A stretch of DNA of 13,682 bases from an uncultured Acidimicrobiia bacterium (GTDB taxonomy: Bacteria > Actinomycetota > Acidimicrobiia > Spongiisociales > Spongiisociaceae): assembly GCA_937900165.1 (NCBI GenBank), contig CALCCX010000463.1, positions 1 through 13,682 on the forward strand, in the 5' to 3' direction. Position numbers and translations under genes: made by a program. This document shows positions 1 through 6,730 of this stretch, one piece after another. Below the pieces are notes generated by a model, which saw only the letters and a list, made by a program, of their open reading frames with translations, had not been told where the DNA came from and did not search any database. How positions within the stretch are numbered: the stretch's first letter is position 1; each line of letters starts with the position of its first letter.

Positions 1-133
1 CCCCTACGATGTTCTGACCGGAGATGCCAACCCGGCCCTCTACGGGGTCCTTGTAGATGGCGGTGGTGATTTCACGCCCCCGAAAGGCCACTGTTCGAGG
101 GGCGCCGACGTTGATTGAGACGATCGAACTCAT
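1..133 (-). CDS. MOSC-domain protein, N-terminal part (runs off the window)
   Basis: The minus strand reads from ATG at 131-133 to the window edge, giving 44 codons. The start MSSIVSINVGAPRTVAF, then REITTAIYKDPVEGRVGISG, matches the opening of stand-alone MOSC proteins (short beta strand 'I.S.NVG.PR', then 'TAI.K.PV.GRV', then 'G.N..GD'). In the family this fold is the C-terminal domain of molybdenum-cofactor sulfurases and of YiiM/YuaD-like proteins, and carries sulfur or a reducing activity on a conserved Cys. That Cys would lie outside the window, so activity cannot be judged. The ATG is chosen because the family usually begins a few residues before 'NVG'; no clear Shine-Dalgarno is seen. 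It lies downstream of the MarR gene on the same strand, 235 bp away, so the two may or may not be co-transcribed. Confidence 0.72.
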   Translation of the reverse strand, partial: MSSIVSINVGAPRTVAFRGREITTAIYKDPVEGRVGISGQNIVG

Positions 134-163
134 GGAATTGGTGGCCTGGGTGGTCCGTAGCGT

Positions 164-337
164 CTATCTCGACGGAAGGGACTGACTCGCCAGGAATTGA
201 CCAAGTGGACATCTCCTCGGATGGGACGGGTTCCCAAGATTCAAGCGGCGTTCGATCGCCGACATTCCAAGTTCTTTTCGGGCTCGGACGATCTCCAGTG
301 CGGGCTCCGGGATGGATGCTGAATCTGGTGCGACCAC
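164..337 (-). other. Short open frame of doubtful status between MarR and MOSC genes
   Basis: Between the MarR stop (369) and the MOSC start (133) the minus strand has an open frame from GTG at 335-337 to TAG at 164-166, 57 codons. The middle reads IVRARKELGMSAIERRLNLG, faintly like an XRE-type helix-turn-helix ('I..AR.ELGMS..ELARRLG'), but one residue short and with no conserved continuation. There is no good ribosome binding site. It could be a decayed DNA-binding gene, an unrecognised small gene, or chance in GC-rich DNA; chance is most likely. Confidence 0.15.
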
Positions 338-368
338 CCGCTTTGGTACCTGCCGATCCGATCTGTGA

Positions 369-791
369 TCAATCCCAATCAGTGCTCAGGATTTCGCGCA
401 ACTGCGCAACCCGGGTGTCGCCGATTGCGGTCTCCAGTCGTGATTCGAGGTCGGCGAATACGTCCATGGCGACTCCGATGCTCCGCTTCCCCTTGGCGGT
501 GGGTCTGACCAATTTGGCGCGGCGATCAGAAGGATCGGAAACCAGGTGGACCAGCCCCTGGCGCTCGAGCCCTCTAACCAGCTCGTTGACGGCTTGGCGG
601 GTGACTCCGAGATTCCTTGCGAGGTCTGCTTGGCGCGAACCTGCGAATGCCAACTCGGCGAAAAGCAACGACTGGGCCGATGTGATATCCAGACCGAGCC
701 GGTCCGCCTGGGCGGCCCTCAGGGCATCGTCGAACCACCTGAACCGATCAAGCAATAGTCGGGCGAGGGGTGTAGGTATCACTTGCTTCAT
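369..791 (-). CDS. MarR-family transcriptional regulator
   Basis: The product is 140 aa, typical for MarR regulators, which bind DNA as dimers through a winged helix-turn-helix and respond to small ligands, oxidants or metals. Residues 37-60 (ITSAQSLLFAEL..SRQADLARN) lead into the HTH; residues 62-80 (VTRQAVNELVRGLERQGLV) are the recognition-helix region. The wing is the hallmark SDPSDRRAKLVRPTAKG at 85-101. Helices at both ends form the usual dimerisation region. The gene diverges from copA with 180 bp between the starts. No Shine-Dalgarno precedes the ATG, and the best -10 (TAAGAT, 790-795) overlaps it. The real start may therefore be a leaderless GTG three codons in (780-782). Its likely target is its own promoter, which carries a palindrome; control of copA is not shown. 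Confidence 0.9.
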   Translation of the reverse strand: MKQVIPTPLARLLLDRFRWFDDALRAAQADRLGLDITSAQSLLFAELAFAGSRQADLARNLGVTRQAVNELVRGLERQGLVHLVSDPSDRRAKLVRPTAKGKRSIGVAMDVFADLESRLETAIGDTRVAQLREILSTDWD

Positions 792-819
792 CTTAGTGGT
801 TTGTCAAGACACCTGACAA
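790..819 (-). promoter_or_regulatory. MarR-gene promoter with overlapping palindromic operator
   Basis: On the minus strand, -35-like TTGTCA (819-814), an 18-bp spacer and -10-like TAAGAT (795-790) precede the gene. Positions 801-819 form an inverted repeat, TTGTCA, 7 bp, TGACAA; extending inward the arms match at 7 of 8 positions. One arm is the -35 box itself, so a dimer bound here would block transcription, the usual MarR autorepression layout. The -10 covers the ATG, which points to a leaderless or internally started message. Confidence 0.5.
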
Positions 820-858
820 TGGACGGTCGGAGCCGGGCGCCGCATCCGAAAATCCTCC

Positions 859-890
859 TTGACATTCCACCCGACTGGAAGGCGTAGGGT
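859..890 (+). promoter_or_regulatory. MerR-type metal-responsive promoter of the copA operon (site 1)
   Basis: TTGACA (859-864), a 20-bp spacer and TAGGGT (885-890). The spacer begins TTCCA (865-869) and contains TGGAA (876-880), a dyad centred between the boxes. A spacer longer than 17 bp with an internal dyad is diagnostic of MerR-family activators, which untwist the DNA to align the boxes. Three further copies lie in this window. The predicted 5' leader is about 75 nt, with AAGGAG at 960-965 before the copA ATG. Confidence 0.8.
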
Positions 891-971
891 CTGATGATTG
901 CAAAGAAGTTGTAGGAAAACTTGGTCTGACCGCGAGTCGACCAGGCGCAAGCGAAATGGAAGGAGACGATC

Positions 972-3419
972 ATGAGAGATCCTGTATGTGGGATGGAGGT
1001 GAGCGAGGACTCGCTCACCATCGACGGCTACCCGGACGTAGGGTTCTGTTCAGACCACTGCCGGAGTGCATTCGTGGACGAGCCGCAGAAATACCTCGAC
1101 GGCGACGTAGCCGCCGAGTCGGGCAGCGCGGTTCTGGAGATGGAGGCACCCTCCCCCAGGTTCGGTGAACAAGAGACGATCCATCTGGCGATTGATGGAA
1201 TGACATGTTCGTCCTGCGTCACGACGATCGAGCGAGCTTTGGTGTCCACCCCAGGTGTGGTGGACGCGAGAGTGAATTTTGCGTCTGAAGAGGTCACGGT
1301 CGAGGCACAAGACGTACCCATCGAAGTCCTGACCGCGGCGGTGGCCGACGCGGGCTATTCAGCCCGGCCCCTGGACGATGAGGATGATGGGGACGCGGAA
1401 GCCGAGGCCAGGGAGCGGCTCTACCGAACGCTGCTTCAGAAGTTCTGGTTTGCGGCGATCGTGTCCCTCCCGGTGATTTACTTCTCCTACCCGGAGTTGT
1501 TTCCCGGGATACCGGCCAAAGGTTCCACGGCGCTGAATCTCATTTGGGGTGCGATGGCGTTGCTGACGTTGCCCGTGATGCTGTGGGCCGGTTCTCAGTT
1601 CTACACGGGGGCCTGGGCCGCGTTCAAACACCGGTCGGCCAACATGTACACCCTGATCGCCACTGGGATCACTGCAGCCTGGACCTATTCGGCTACGGCG
1701 CTCTTGTTCCCTGGATTGTTTCCAGAAGAACGCCTGCGGGACGTTTTCTTTGACGTGACCGCAGTGGTCACAGCCTTGGTCGTGCTTGGCATGGCCTTGG
1801 AGATTCGAGCCAGGGCCAAAACATCTGAGGCCCTCAAGAAACTGATCGGTATGCAGGCCAAGACCGCTCGTATCGTGCGCGACGGCCAAGAAATCGATGT
1901 CCCGATCGAAGACGTCGTGGTCGGAGACACGATCGTGGTTCGCCCTGGGGAAAAGATTCCCGTGGACGGCCAGGTACTGAGCGGTGCTTCGGCCGTCGAC
2001 GAGTCAATGGTGACCGGCGAACCGATTCCTTCAGAGAAGGTGACCGGCGACCCGGTTATTGGGTCCACTATCAACAAAACGGGAAGCTTTCGGTTCGAGG
2101 CCACGAGGGTTGGCAAGGACACCATGCTGTCCCAGATCATTCGCATGGTCCGGGAGGCCCAGGGATCCAAGGCGCCTATTCAGCGCACCGTGGACAAGGT
2201 CGCCAGCTACTTCGTTCCTGCGGTGATGATCATCGCGGTGTCGACGTTCATGGTCTGGTATACGTTCGGTCCCTCGCCTGCTCTGCTCTACGCAGTGATC
2301 ACTACGGTGACCGTGCTGGTCATAGCGTGTCCATGCGCATTGGGGCTTGCAACTCCGACCTCATTGATGGTCGGGATCGGCAAGGGCGCCGAGAACGGAA
2401 TCCTGATCAAGTCAGGTGATGCGCTGGAAACGGCCCACCGAATCACGACCGTGGTGCTCGACAAGACCGGCACCGTGACCATGGGCCAACCGTCGTTGAC
2501 CGACGTAATCGTGATGGGTGAGGTCGACGAGGACAAGCTGTTGATGCTGGCGGCCTCGGCCGAACGGGCGTCTGAGCACCCTCTCGGTGAGGCGATCGTC
2601 GGTGGGGCGCATCAGCGAGGCCTGAACCTGCGAGACCCGGAAACGTTCCTGGCGACCCCAGGACACGGAATCTCGGCGACCATCGATGACCACCTGGTGG
2701 TTCTTGGCAACCTCAAATTCATGGCCGACCAGGGGATCGGGGCCGGAGCTGCCGAATCCGTCCTGGAAGGTCTGGCGGATGAAGGCAAGACAGCCATGGT
2801 GGTCGGAGTAGATGGCGAACTTGCCGGCGTCGTCGCCGTGGCCGACACAATCAAAGAAGACTCGGTAGCTGCGATACAGCGGATGCATGACCTTGGCCTC
2901 GAGGTGGCGATGCTCACCGGTGACAACATCCGTACCGCCAAGGCCATCGGTGCCAAGGTAGGTATAGATCGCATCCTCGCGGAGGTCCTCCCAGAGGACA
3001 AGGCCAACGAGGTGTCAAAGCTGCAGGGCGAGGGCAAGGTGGTCGCGATGGTCGGAGACGGCATCAACGACGCACCAGCCCTGGCTCAGGCAGACGTTGG
3101 CTTGGCAATGGGAACCGGTACGGACGTCGCCATGGAATCGGGCGACATCACGTTGGTGAAGGGAAGCCTGACCGGAGTCGTGACCGCCATCGAGCTGTCG
3201 CAGGCGACCATGCGCAACATCCATCAGAACCTGGTGGGCGCCTTCGCCTACAACACGCTCGGTATACCGGTAGCCGCCGGGGTTTTCTTCCCATTCTTCG
3301 GCCTGCTGCTCAGCCCGCTCCTTGCCGGCGCAGCCATGGCGTTCTCATCGGTGACCGTGGTCACCAACGCCAACCGGTTGCGCTCTTGGGAGCCCTCAAT
3401 CAAGGAGGAGACAGTGTGA
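972..3419 (+). CDS. copA: Cu(I)-exporting P1B-type ATPase with N-terminal YHS and HMA domains
   Basis: An 815-aa inner-membrane ATPase that pumps monovalent copper (possibly silver) out of the cytoplasm. Residues 3-43 are a YHS domain (DPVCGM, then C26 and C30 in GFCSDHC). Residues 70-131 are an HMA domain with GMTCSSC, metal ligands C79 and C82. About eight membrane segments follow from ~157. The actuator motif is TGE at 348-350, the transport site CPC at 453-455, the phosphorylation site DKTGT with D497, the HP motif at 536-537, TGDN at 649-652 and GDGINDAP at 695-702. The last helices carry Y760-N761 and MAFSS at 789-793, the set that defines Cu(I)-type P1B-1 pumps. An AAGGAG sits 6 bp before the ATG. 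It is first in its operon, and its stop overlaps the cupredoxin start (TGATG). The added N-terminal YHS domain is less common than tandem HMA domains and recalls the separate YHS protein at 7665. Confidence 0.96.
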   Translation: MRDPVCGMEVSEDSLTIDGYPDVGFCSDHCRSAFVDEPQKYLDGDVAAESGSAVLEMEAPSPRFGEQETIHLAIDGMTCSSCVTTIERALVSTPGVVDARVNFASEEVTVEAQDVPIEVLTAAVADAGYSARPLDDEDDGDAEAEARERLYRTLLQKFWFAAIVSLPVIYFSYPELFPGIPAKGSTALNLIWGAMALLTLPVMLWAGSQFYTGAWAAFKHRSANMYTLIATGITAAWTYSATALLFPGLFPEERLRDVFFDVTAVVTALVVLGMALEIRARAKTSEALKKLIGMQAKTARIVRDGQEIDVPIEDVVVGDTIVVRPGEKIPVDGQVLSGASAVDESMVTGEPIPSEKVTGDPVIGSTINKTGSFRFEATRVGKDTMLSQIIRMVREAQGSKAPIQRTVDKVASYFVPAVMIIAVSTFMVWYTFGPSPALLYAVITTVTVLVIACPCALGLATPTSLMVGIGKGAENGILIKSGDALETAHRITTVVLDKTGTVTMGQPSLTDVIVMGEVDEDKLLMLAASAERASEHPLGEAIVGGAHQRGLNLRDPETFLATPGHGISATIDDHLVVLGNLKFMADQGIGAGAAESVLEGLADEGKTAMVVGVDGELAGVVAVADTIKEDSVAAIQRMHDLGLEVAMLTGDNIRTAKAIGAKVGIDRILAEVLPEDKANEVSKLQGEGKVVAMVGDGINDAPALAQADVGLAMGTGTDVAMESGDITLVKGSLTGVVTAIELSQATMRNIHQNLVGAFAYNTLGIPVAAGVFFPFFGLLLSPLLAGAAMAFSSVTVVTNANRLRSWEPSIKEETV

Positions 3420-3790
3420 TGAATGTACTACTCGTAAACCTGGGCGGGCTCGGGGTGATCGGACTGATCGTCTGGTACTTCTGGCTTTCGTCCAGTTCAG
3501 GCACGGCCGCCGTGGTTACGGCGGGAGGTGTCCAGGAGACCAAGGTGATTGTGAAGGGCGGATACTCGCCCGACACGATCAGGGTCGAAGCCGGCCGCCC
3601 GGTACGGCTCCTGTTCGACCGCCGGGAAGCGGATCCATGTTCGGAAAGGGTCGTGTTCGACGCCTTCGGTGTCTCTGCGGAGCTACCCACCGGTACCGAG
3701 GTGCCGGTCGAGTTCACTCCGACCGAACCCGGCGAGTACGAATTTGCTTGCCAGATGGGCATGTTGAAGGGAAAGGTGATCGTGTCATGA
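3419..3790 (+). CDS. Membrane-anchored cupredoxin-like copper-binding protein
   Basis: The product is 123 aa: one N-terminal membrane segment (residues ~4-24) and a cupredoxin domain facing outward (~38-123). The pattern KGGYSPDTIRVEAG, then DPCSERVVF.AFGV, then PGEYEFACQMGMLKGKVIV is that of the small cupredoxins encoded next to copper ATPases. Likely copper ligands are C74, C111 and M113 or M115; many relatives have a second residue pattern CGM/CHM where this one has CQM. It could accept Cu(I) exported by CopA or buffer copper at the outer face. The ATG at 3419 overlaps the copA stop, with AAGGAGGAG about ten bases upstream, so the two are translationally coupled. The stop likewise overlaps the next ATG. 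The fold and context are solid; the exact role is inferred. Confidence 0.85.
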   Translation: MNVLLVNLGGLGVIGLIVWYFWLSSSSGTAAVVTAGGVQETKVIVKGGYSPDTIRVEAGRPVRLLFDRREADPCSERVVFDAFGVSAELPTGTEVPVEFTPTEPGEYEFACQMGMLKGKVIVS

Positions 3791-4026
3791 AACGCAAAAC
3801 AGATCGAGCCGCCCAAGGTCCTGGTTGGGATGAGCTCCTCGTCTGGTGCCCAACAGACGACTCGCCGCTGGTAAGCGGCGAGTCGGCAGGGGAGAACCCC
3901 AAAAGTGCATCTGGTACCGGTGGCGATCGGGAGGGGGCGGTCCGTCGCCGAAAAAACAGACGCCGCCGGCGACACGTGTCGTCTCCCTCCGGGAAGAGTG
4001 CAGACTCGCTTGGGGGTGAGGCATGA
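3787..4026 (+). CDS. Small Arg-rich hypothetical protein within a structured RNA region
   Basis: A possible 79-aa product starting MKRKTDRAAQGPGWDELLVW, with a Ser/Gly/Glu-rich middle and a basic stretch (residues ~53-63, RRRKNRRRRRH). I recognise no family, membrane segment or signal peptide. In favour of a real gene: it fills the gap exactly, overlapping the cupredoxin stop (ATGA at 3787) and the ABC ATPase start (ATGA at 4023). Against it: composition is low-complexity, and the DNA is dominated by strong hairpins (3858-3885, a small GGGG-AGAA-CCCC at 3889-3900, and pairing of GTCGCCG near 3944 with CGGCGAC near 3970). It could instead be a structured spacer or attenuator that merely stays open. 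The basic tract could bind nucleic acid, but that is a guess. Confidence 0.4.
   Translation: MKRKTDRAAQGPGWDELLVWCPTDDSPLVSGESAGENPKSASGTGGDREGAVRRRKNRRRRRHVSSPSGKSADSLGGEA
3858..3885 (+). promoter_or_regulatory. Perfect 12-bp hairpin with GGTA tetraloop
   Basis: CGACTCGCCGCT at 3858-3869 pairs perfectly with AGCGGCGAGTCG at 3874-3885 across the loop GGTA. No U-run follows, so it is not a classic intrinsic terminator. It lies between the copA-cupredoxin pair and the ABC genes, where it could stabilise the upstream message, slow polymerase or attenuate read-through. Confidence 0.55.
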
Positions 4027-4742
4027 AGCCGACTACCACCGGTCAGGGGGCCACCGACCAGAGCGCCGTCGTCCAGAGCGCCGTCGGCGCTCTGGACGAA
4101 ATCACCGGTTTGCCGGTGGTGCTGGAAGCTCAGCAGGTCACCAAGACCTACCGGCGTGGATGGCGCCGAACCGAGAATCAGGTTCTGACCGGGGCCGATC
4201 TCACGATCCAGGCAGGAGAGATCGTCGGGTTGGTCGGTGAGAACGGATCCGGCAAATCGACACTGATGAAGATCCTGGTCGGTTCGCTCGAAAGCGACGG
4301 TGGTCGGGTGGAGATGCGCGGCAGCTTTGGATATTGCCCTCAGGAGCCGCTCCTCTACGAGCGACTCACGTGTGACGAGCACTTCGAGCTGTTCGGCGAG
4401 GCATACGGTCTCGATCGGAGCGTCATCGACCGAAACCGTGACGATCTCTACAAGATGTTCAGCTTCGGTCGCTACCGCGATATGCGGGTCGAGGAACTTT
4501 CAGGCGGGACCAGAGCCAAGCTCAATCTGGGTCTGGCCCTGCTGCACGATCCGGACGTCCTGCTCCTCGACGAACCATATGCGGGCTTCGACTGGGATAC
4601 TTACCTGCGCTTTTGGGACCTGGCCGCTGAACGTCGCGACGCGGGTCGGGCGGTTCTGATCATCAGCCATTTCGTCGCCGACGAGGAACGATTCGACCGG
4701 ATCGTTCATTTGCGTGACGGGAAGGCGGTTGCCCGATGGTGA
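4023..4742 (+). CDS. ABC transporter ATP-binding protein
   Basis: The product is 239 aa with all ABC motifs: Walker A GENGSGKST (72-80), Q-loop YCPQE (104-108), signature LSGGT (159-163), Walker B VLLLDEP (179-185) followed by AGFD, and switch H216 in ISHF. It powers the permease encoded next, whose start overlaps this stop. The pair resembles exporters of the NosFY/ABC-2 class; substrate is not evident, but the copper operon suggests metal or metalloprotein maturation work. The first ~30 residues are non-conserved and encoded by a DNA inverted repeat; homology begins near V33 (VVLEAQQVTKTYRRG). ATG at 4023 is kept because GGGGGTGAGG precedes it and it overlaps the previous stop; GTG at 4116 is an alternative that would leave the repeat untranslated. 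Confidence 0.9.
   Translation: MKPTTTGQGATDQSAVVQSAVGALDEITGLPVVLEAQQVTKTYRRGWRRTENQVLTGADLTIQAGEIVGLVGENGSGKSTLMKILVGSLESDGGRVEMRGSFGYCPQEPLLYERLTCDEHFELFGEAYGLDRSVIDRNRDDLYKMFSFGRYRDMRVEELSGGTRAKLNLGLALLHDPDVLLLDEPYAGFDWDTYLRFWDLAAERRDAGRAVLIISHFVADEERFDRIVHLRDGKAVARW
4069..4099 (+). repeat. Perfect 14-bp inverted repeat, preceded by a 13-bp direct repeat
   Basis: TCGTCCAGAGCGCC (4069-4082) and GGCGCTCTGGACGA (4086-4099) form a perfect 14-bp stem with a 3-nt loop. In addition CCAGAGCGCCGTC occurs twice in tandem (4058-4070 and 4073-4085), encoding two copies of QSAV. It sits in the poorly conserved N-terminus of the ABC ATPase, about 46 bases after its start, where a message hairpin could affect expression. 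Confidence 0.6.
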
Positions 4743-6238
4743 CCGCACGACTCACTGGACGCTACCTGGCCGAATATTCCCGCCGCCCGGTCAACCTGGC
4801 GCTGCTGGTATTGGTTCCTCTGGTCTTCGTCGTGCTCGCCTCCGGGGCGATCACAGATTTCGCCGAGATCGTCGGCGGGGTGGGAGATGCTGGCCAGCTC
4901 GCCGCCCCAACCGCGGGATGGGCCGCGGCGTTCCTCTCAGGCGTTGCCGGGTTCTTCCATGTGCTCGGGTCTCGCGACACGGATCGCCGGCTCGCCAACG
5001 CCGGGATGGGCGCGTGGCGGATCACCGTTGCGCGTCTCGCTTCGGGATTGGCGTTGGCGTTGCTCGCCTCAGGGACCGCGATCATTGCTCTGGCTTTGCG
5101 GGCGGGGATCGCGGATCCGGTTCGGACCATCACCGGAACCGTCATGTTCGCAGTCATCTATCTTGGGATCGGGGTTGCCGTCGGTTCCTTGGTGAGCAAC
5201 GATGTCAATGGATCACTGATCGTGATCTTCGTCTGGATGCTCGACGTCTTTCTCGGGCCGGCCATGGCTGGTACCAGTGTTGGGATCAGCCGGGTGTTCC
5301 CCTCCTACTACGTCACCCTGTTCGTGCTCGGCGACCCTGGGGTCCAGACGGGTCCCATGGGCGACCTCGGGTGGGCACTGGTGTGGACCGTTGGCGCCCT
5401 CGGTCTGGCCGTGGCGCTGTTCGCCGCCGCGACTGCTACCCGGCGAAACGTCTGGCGTCTGACCAAGCCGGTTGGAACCAGCTGGGGTCGCATCAAAGCG
5501 GGGATTCGCTACGGCCTGCGCGACCACCGTCGCAACGTTGCGCTGTGGGTGCTGCTCGTCGTTCTGCCGGCTCTCTTCATCTCTCTCAGCTTCTACATCA
5601 CCCCTGAGGAGCCCACCCCCGTGGAACTCGTCGAGGGCGGTGTCGCACAGATCCAGACCCTGTCGATGGTCGACGTACATGGCGCGATCATGGTCCCGAT
5701 CACGATTGCGTTCTTGGCAGGGCTGGCCGGCCTCTTCGTCGTCCAGGGGTCCCTGGAGGGCGACGCTCGTCTCACGCTGGCGGGATTTCGTCCTCGCGAG
5801 ATCCTCGTCTCCCGGCTGGGGGTCATCGCTATCGCCGGCCTGCTCACCACCGTGGTGTCCCTGGCTGTCACCGCCATCGACTTCACTCCGCAGAGCTGGG
5901 CCTGGTTCACGGTCGGGAACGCGCTGGTGGCAGCCACCTACGGGATGGTCGGCGTCCTCATCGGTGCCGTGTTCGGGCGGCTCGGGGGCCTCTACCTTAT
6001 GTTCCTCCTGCCGTTCATCGATGTCGGGATAGGCCAGAACATCATGTTTTCCGCCGCACCCCCTGGTTGGGGAAATGTCCTACCCGGCCGCGGGGCTGTC
6101 CAGGTCCTCGTTGACGGTGCCTTCACACCCACCTTCGATCAGGTAGGCGGCCTGATGCTCGCGATCGCCTGGCTCGTTGCACTTGGCCTGGCGGCCGCGG
6201 CCGTGGTCAACCGCATTGCCGAGCCAAAAAGGGCGTGA
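4736..6238 (+). CDS. ABC-2 type permease, fused double-length
   Basis: A 500-aa polytopic membrane protein with roughly 11-12 hydrophobic segments. It appears to be two half-permeases in tandem: the start (LAEYSRRPVNLALLVLVPLV, residues 11-30) resembles the second half's start (YGLRDHRRNVALWVLLVVLP, 259-278). Each is followed by a short extracytoplasmic stretch and about five further segments; the hydrophilic joint lies near 234-258. ABC-2 exporters normally work as dimers of ~250-aa permeases, so this would be a fused pair. ATG at 4736 overlaps the ATPase stop by seven bases, and the two surely form one transporter. Substrate is unknown; its place after copA and the cupredoxin suggests a role in copper handling. 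It is the last intact gene of the operon. Confidence 0.85.
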   Translation: MVTARLTGRYLAEYSRRPVNLALLVLVPLVFVVLASGAITDFAEIVGGVGDAGQLAAPTAGWAAAFLSGVAGFFHVLGSRDTDRRLANAGMGAWRITVARLASGLALALLASGTAIIALALRAGIADPVRTITGTVMFAVIYLGIGVAVGSLVSNDVNGSLIVIFVWMLDVFLGPAMAGTSVGISRVFPSYYVTLFVLGDPGVQTGPMGDLGWALVWTVGALGLAVALFAAATATRRNVWRLTKPVGTSWGRIKAGIRYGLRDHRRNVALWVLLVVLPALFISLSFYITPEEPTPVELVEGGVAQIQTLSMVDVHGAIMVPITIAFLAGLAGLFVVQGSLEGDARLTLAGFRPREILVSRLGVIAIAGLLTTVVSLAVTAIDFTPQSWAWFTVGNALVAATYGMVGVLIGAVFGRLGGLYLMFLLPFIDVGIGQNIMFSAAPPGWGNVLPGRGAVQVLVDGAFTPTFDQVGGLMLAIAWLVALGLAAAAVVNRIAEPKRA

Positions 6239-6266
6239 CAATGACCGGCGGCCGCAAGAGACCCTC

Positions 6267-6449
6267 ATGAGACCCGACCCTGCTTCAGAGCTGGTGGTCG
6301 CCTATCTGCGGGTCAACGGCTACTTCATCCTGACCGACCTCGAACTCCATGTGCTCGAGGATGGTTCCTACCGGACCTCGACGGACGTGGACATCGTCGC
6401 GGTTCCTCATCCCGCCCTTCCGGGCCGAGCACACCACAAGCGCTTGTGA
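6267..6449 (+). pseudogene. 5' fragment of a hypothetical protein (NGYF...TDVD family)
   Basis: A 60-codon frame, MRPDPASELVVAYLRVNGYF then ILTDLELHVLEDG, then YRTSTDVDIVAV. The pattern (a helical start, 'NGYF', a Glu-containing strand, then 'TDVD..A') recalls, from memory, longer hypothetical proteins of high-GC bacteria in which the E and D residues look like the start of a restriction-endonuclease-like fold. Those run well past 100 residues; here similarity stops at ~47 and the frame ends after a basic tail. It begins 28 bases after the permease stop with only a weak AAGAG upstream. Most likely a truncated gene, cut near where the next promoter begins; a true small protein is possible. Confidence 0.4.
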
Positions 6450-6465
6450 CACCGCAGAAAGCCTC

Positions 6466-6497
6466 TTGACATTCCAGTCGACTAGAAGGTCTATGGT
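6466..6497 (+). promoter_or_regulatory. MerR-type metal-responsive promoter (site 2)
   Basis: TTGACA (6466-6471), a 20-bp spacer, then TATGGT (6492-6497). The spacer has the best dyad of the four sites, TTCCAGTC/GACTAGAA (6472-6487), symmetrical except for one pair; with flanking bases (6470-6491) 9 of 11 positions per arm match. It reads into a ~90-nt leader and the CopZ-like remnant at 6590. Confidence 0.8.
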
Positions 6498-6589
6498 GAC
6501 GGGTGCGCACATCGAAGGCAGCGCCCACCCGACCTGTTCTATGTGTGAGTTTTGAGAAACCCAGCAATGACCAAGAAAGGAGACACTGA

Positions 6590-6652
6590 ATGAAGCGCTT
6601 CACCGTGCCACGCGTGGCCCACTGCAATGACGGCCACAGAGCCGGGTCCTGA
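6590..6652 (+). pseudogene. 20-codon CopZ/HMA-like remnant
   Basis: After AAAGGAGA (a strong ribosome binding site, 6577-6584) an ATG at 6590 opens MKRFTVPRVAHCNDG and stops at codon 21. The opening fits small HMA metallochaperones (CopZ type), which begin 'K.FTVP..HC..C': the first Cys is present, but the position of the second is Gly (GGC, one base from TGC), and the frame closes before the first helix ends. No continuation is seen in other frames. With a metal promoter and a good ribosome site in front, this looks like a chaperone gene that lost its body. A functional 20-residue Cys/His peptide is the less likely reading. Confidence 0.35.
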
Positions 6653-6679
6653 GCAAGACGCAAAACCGCTCCAGAAAGC

Positions 6680-6710
6680 GATAGCCACCTCCAATAACGA
6701 GGTGGCTATC
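6680..6710. terminator. Hairpin between convergent units, probable bidirectional terminator
   Basis: GATAGCCACCTC (6680-6691) and GAGGTGGCTATC (6699-6710) form a perfect 12-bp stem with the 7-nt loop CAATAAC. It lies midway between the stop of the plus-strand remnant (6652) and the stop of the minus-strand PQ-loop gene (6731). Neither side has a real U-run (GCTTTC on the minus side), as is often the case in high-GC bacteria. Confidence 0.6.
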
Positions 6711-6730
6711 TACGTGTGGGCCGCTGACAC

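Noticed and set aside
115..816. Long plus-strand open frame (233 codons) over the MarR region
   Set aside because: Antisense to a clear MarR gene; low-complexity Arg/Ser-rich product with no family likeness; an effect of high GC.
3787..4022. Known riboswitch (cobalamin, ydaO, SAM classes) in the hairpin-rich stretch
   Set aside because: None of the conserved core sequences of those classes could be found; only generic strong stems are visible.
4714..5607. 297-codon plus-strand frame inside the ABC permease
   Set aside because: Arg/Gly-rich shadow of the permease in another frame; the permease frame has proper membrane helices and coupling to the ATPase.
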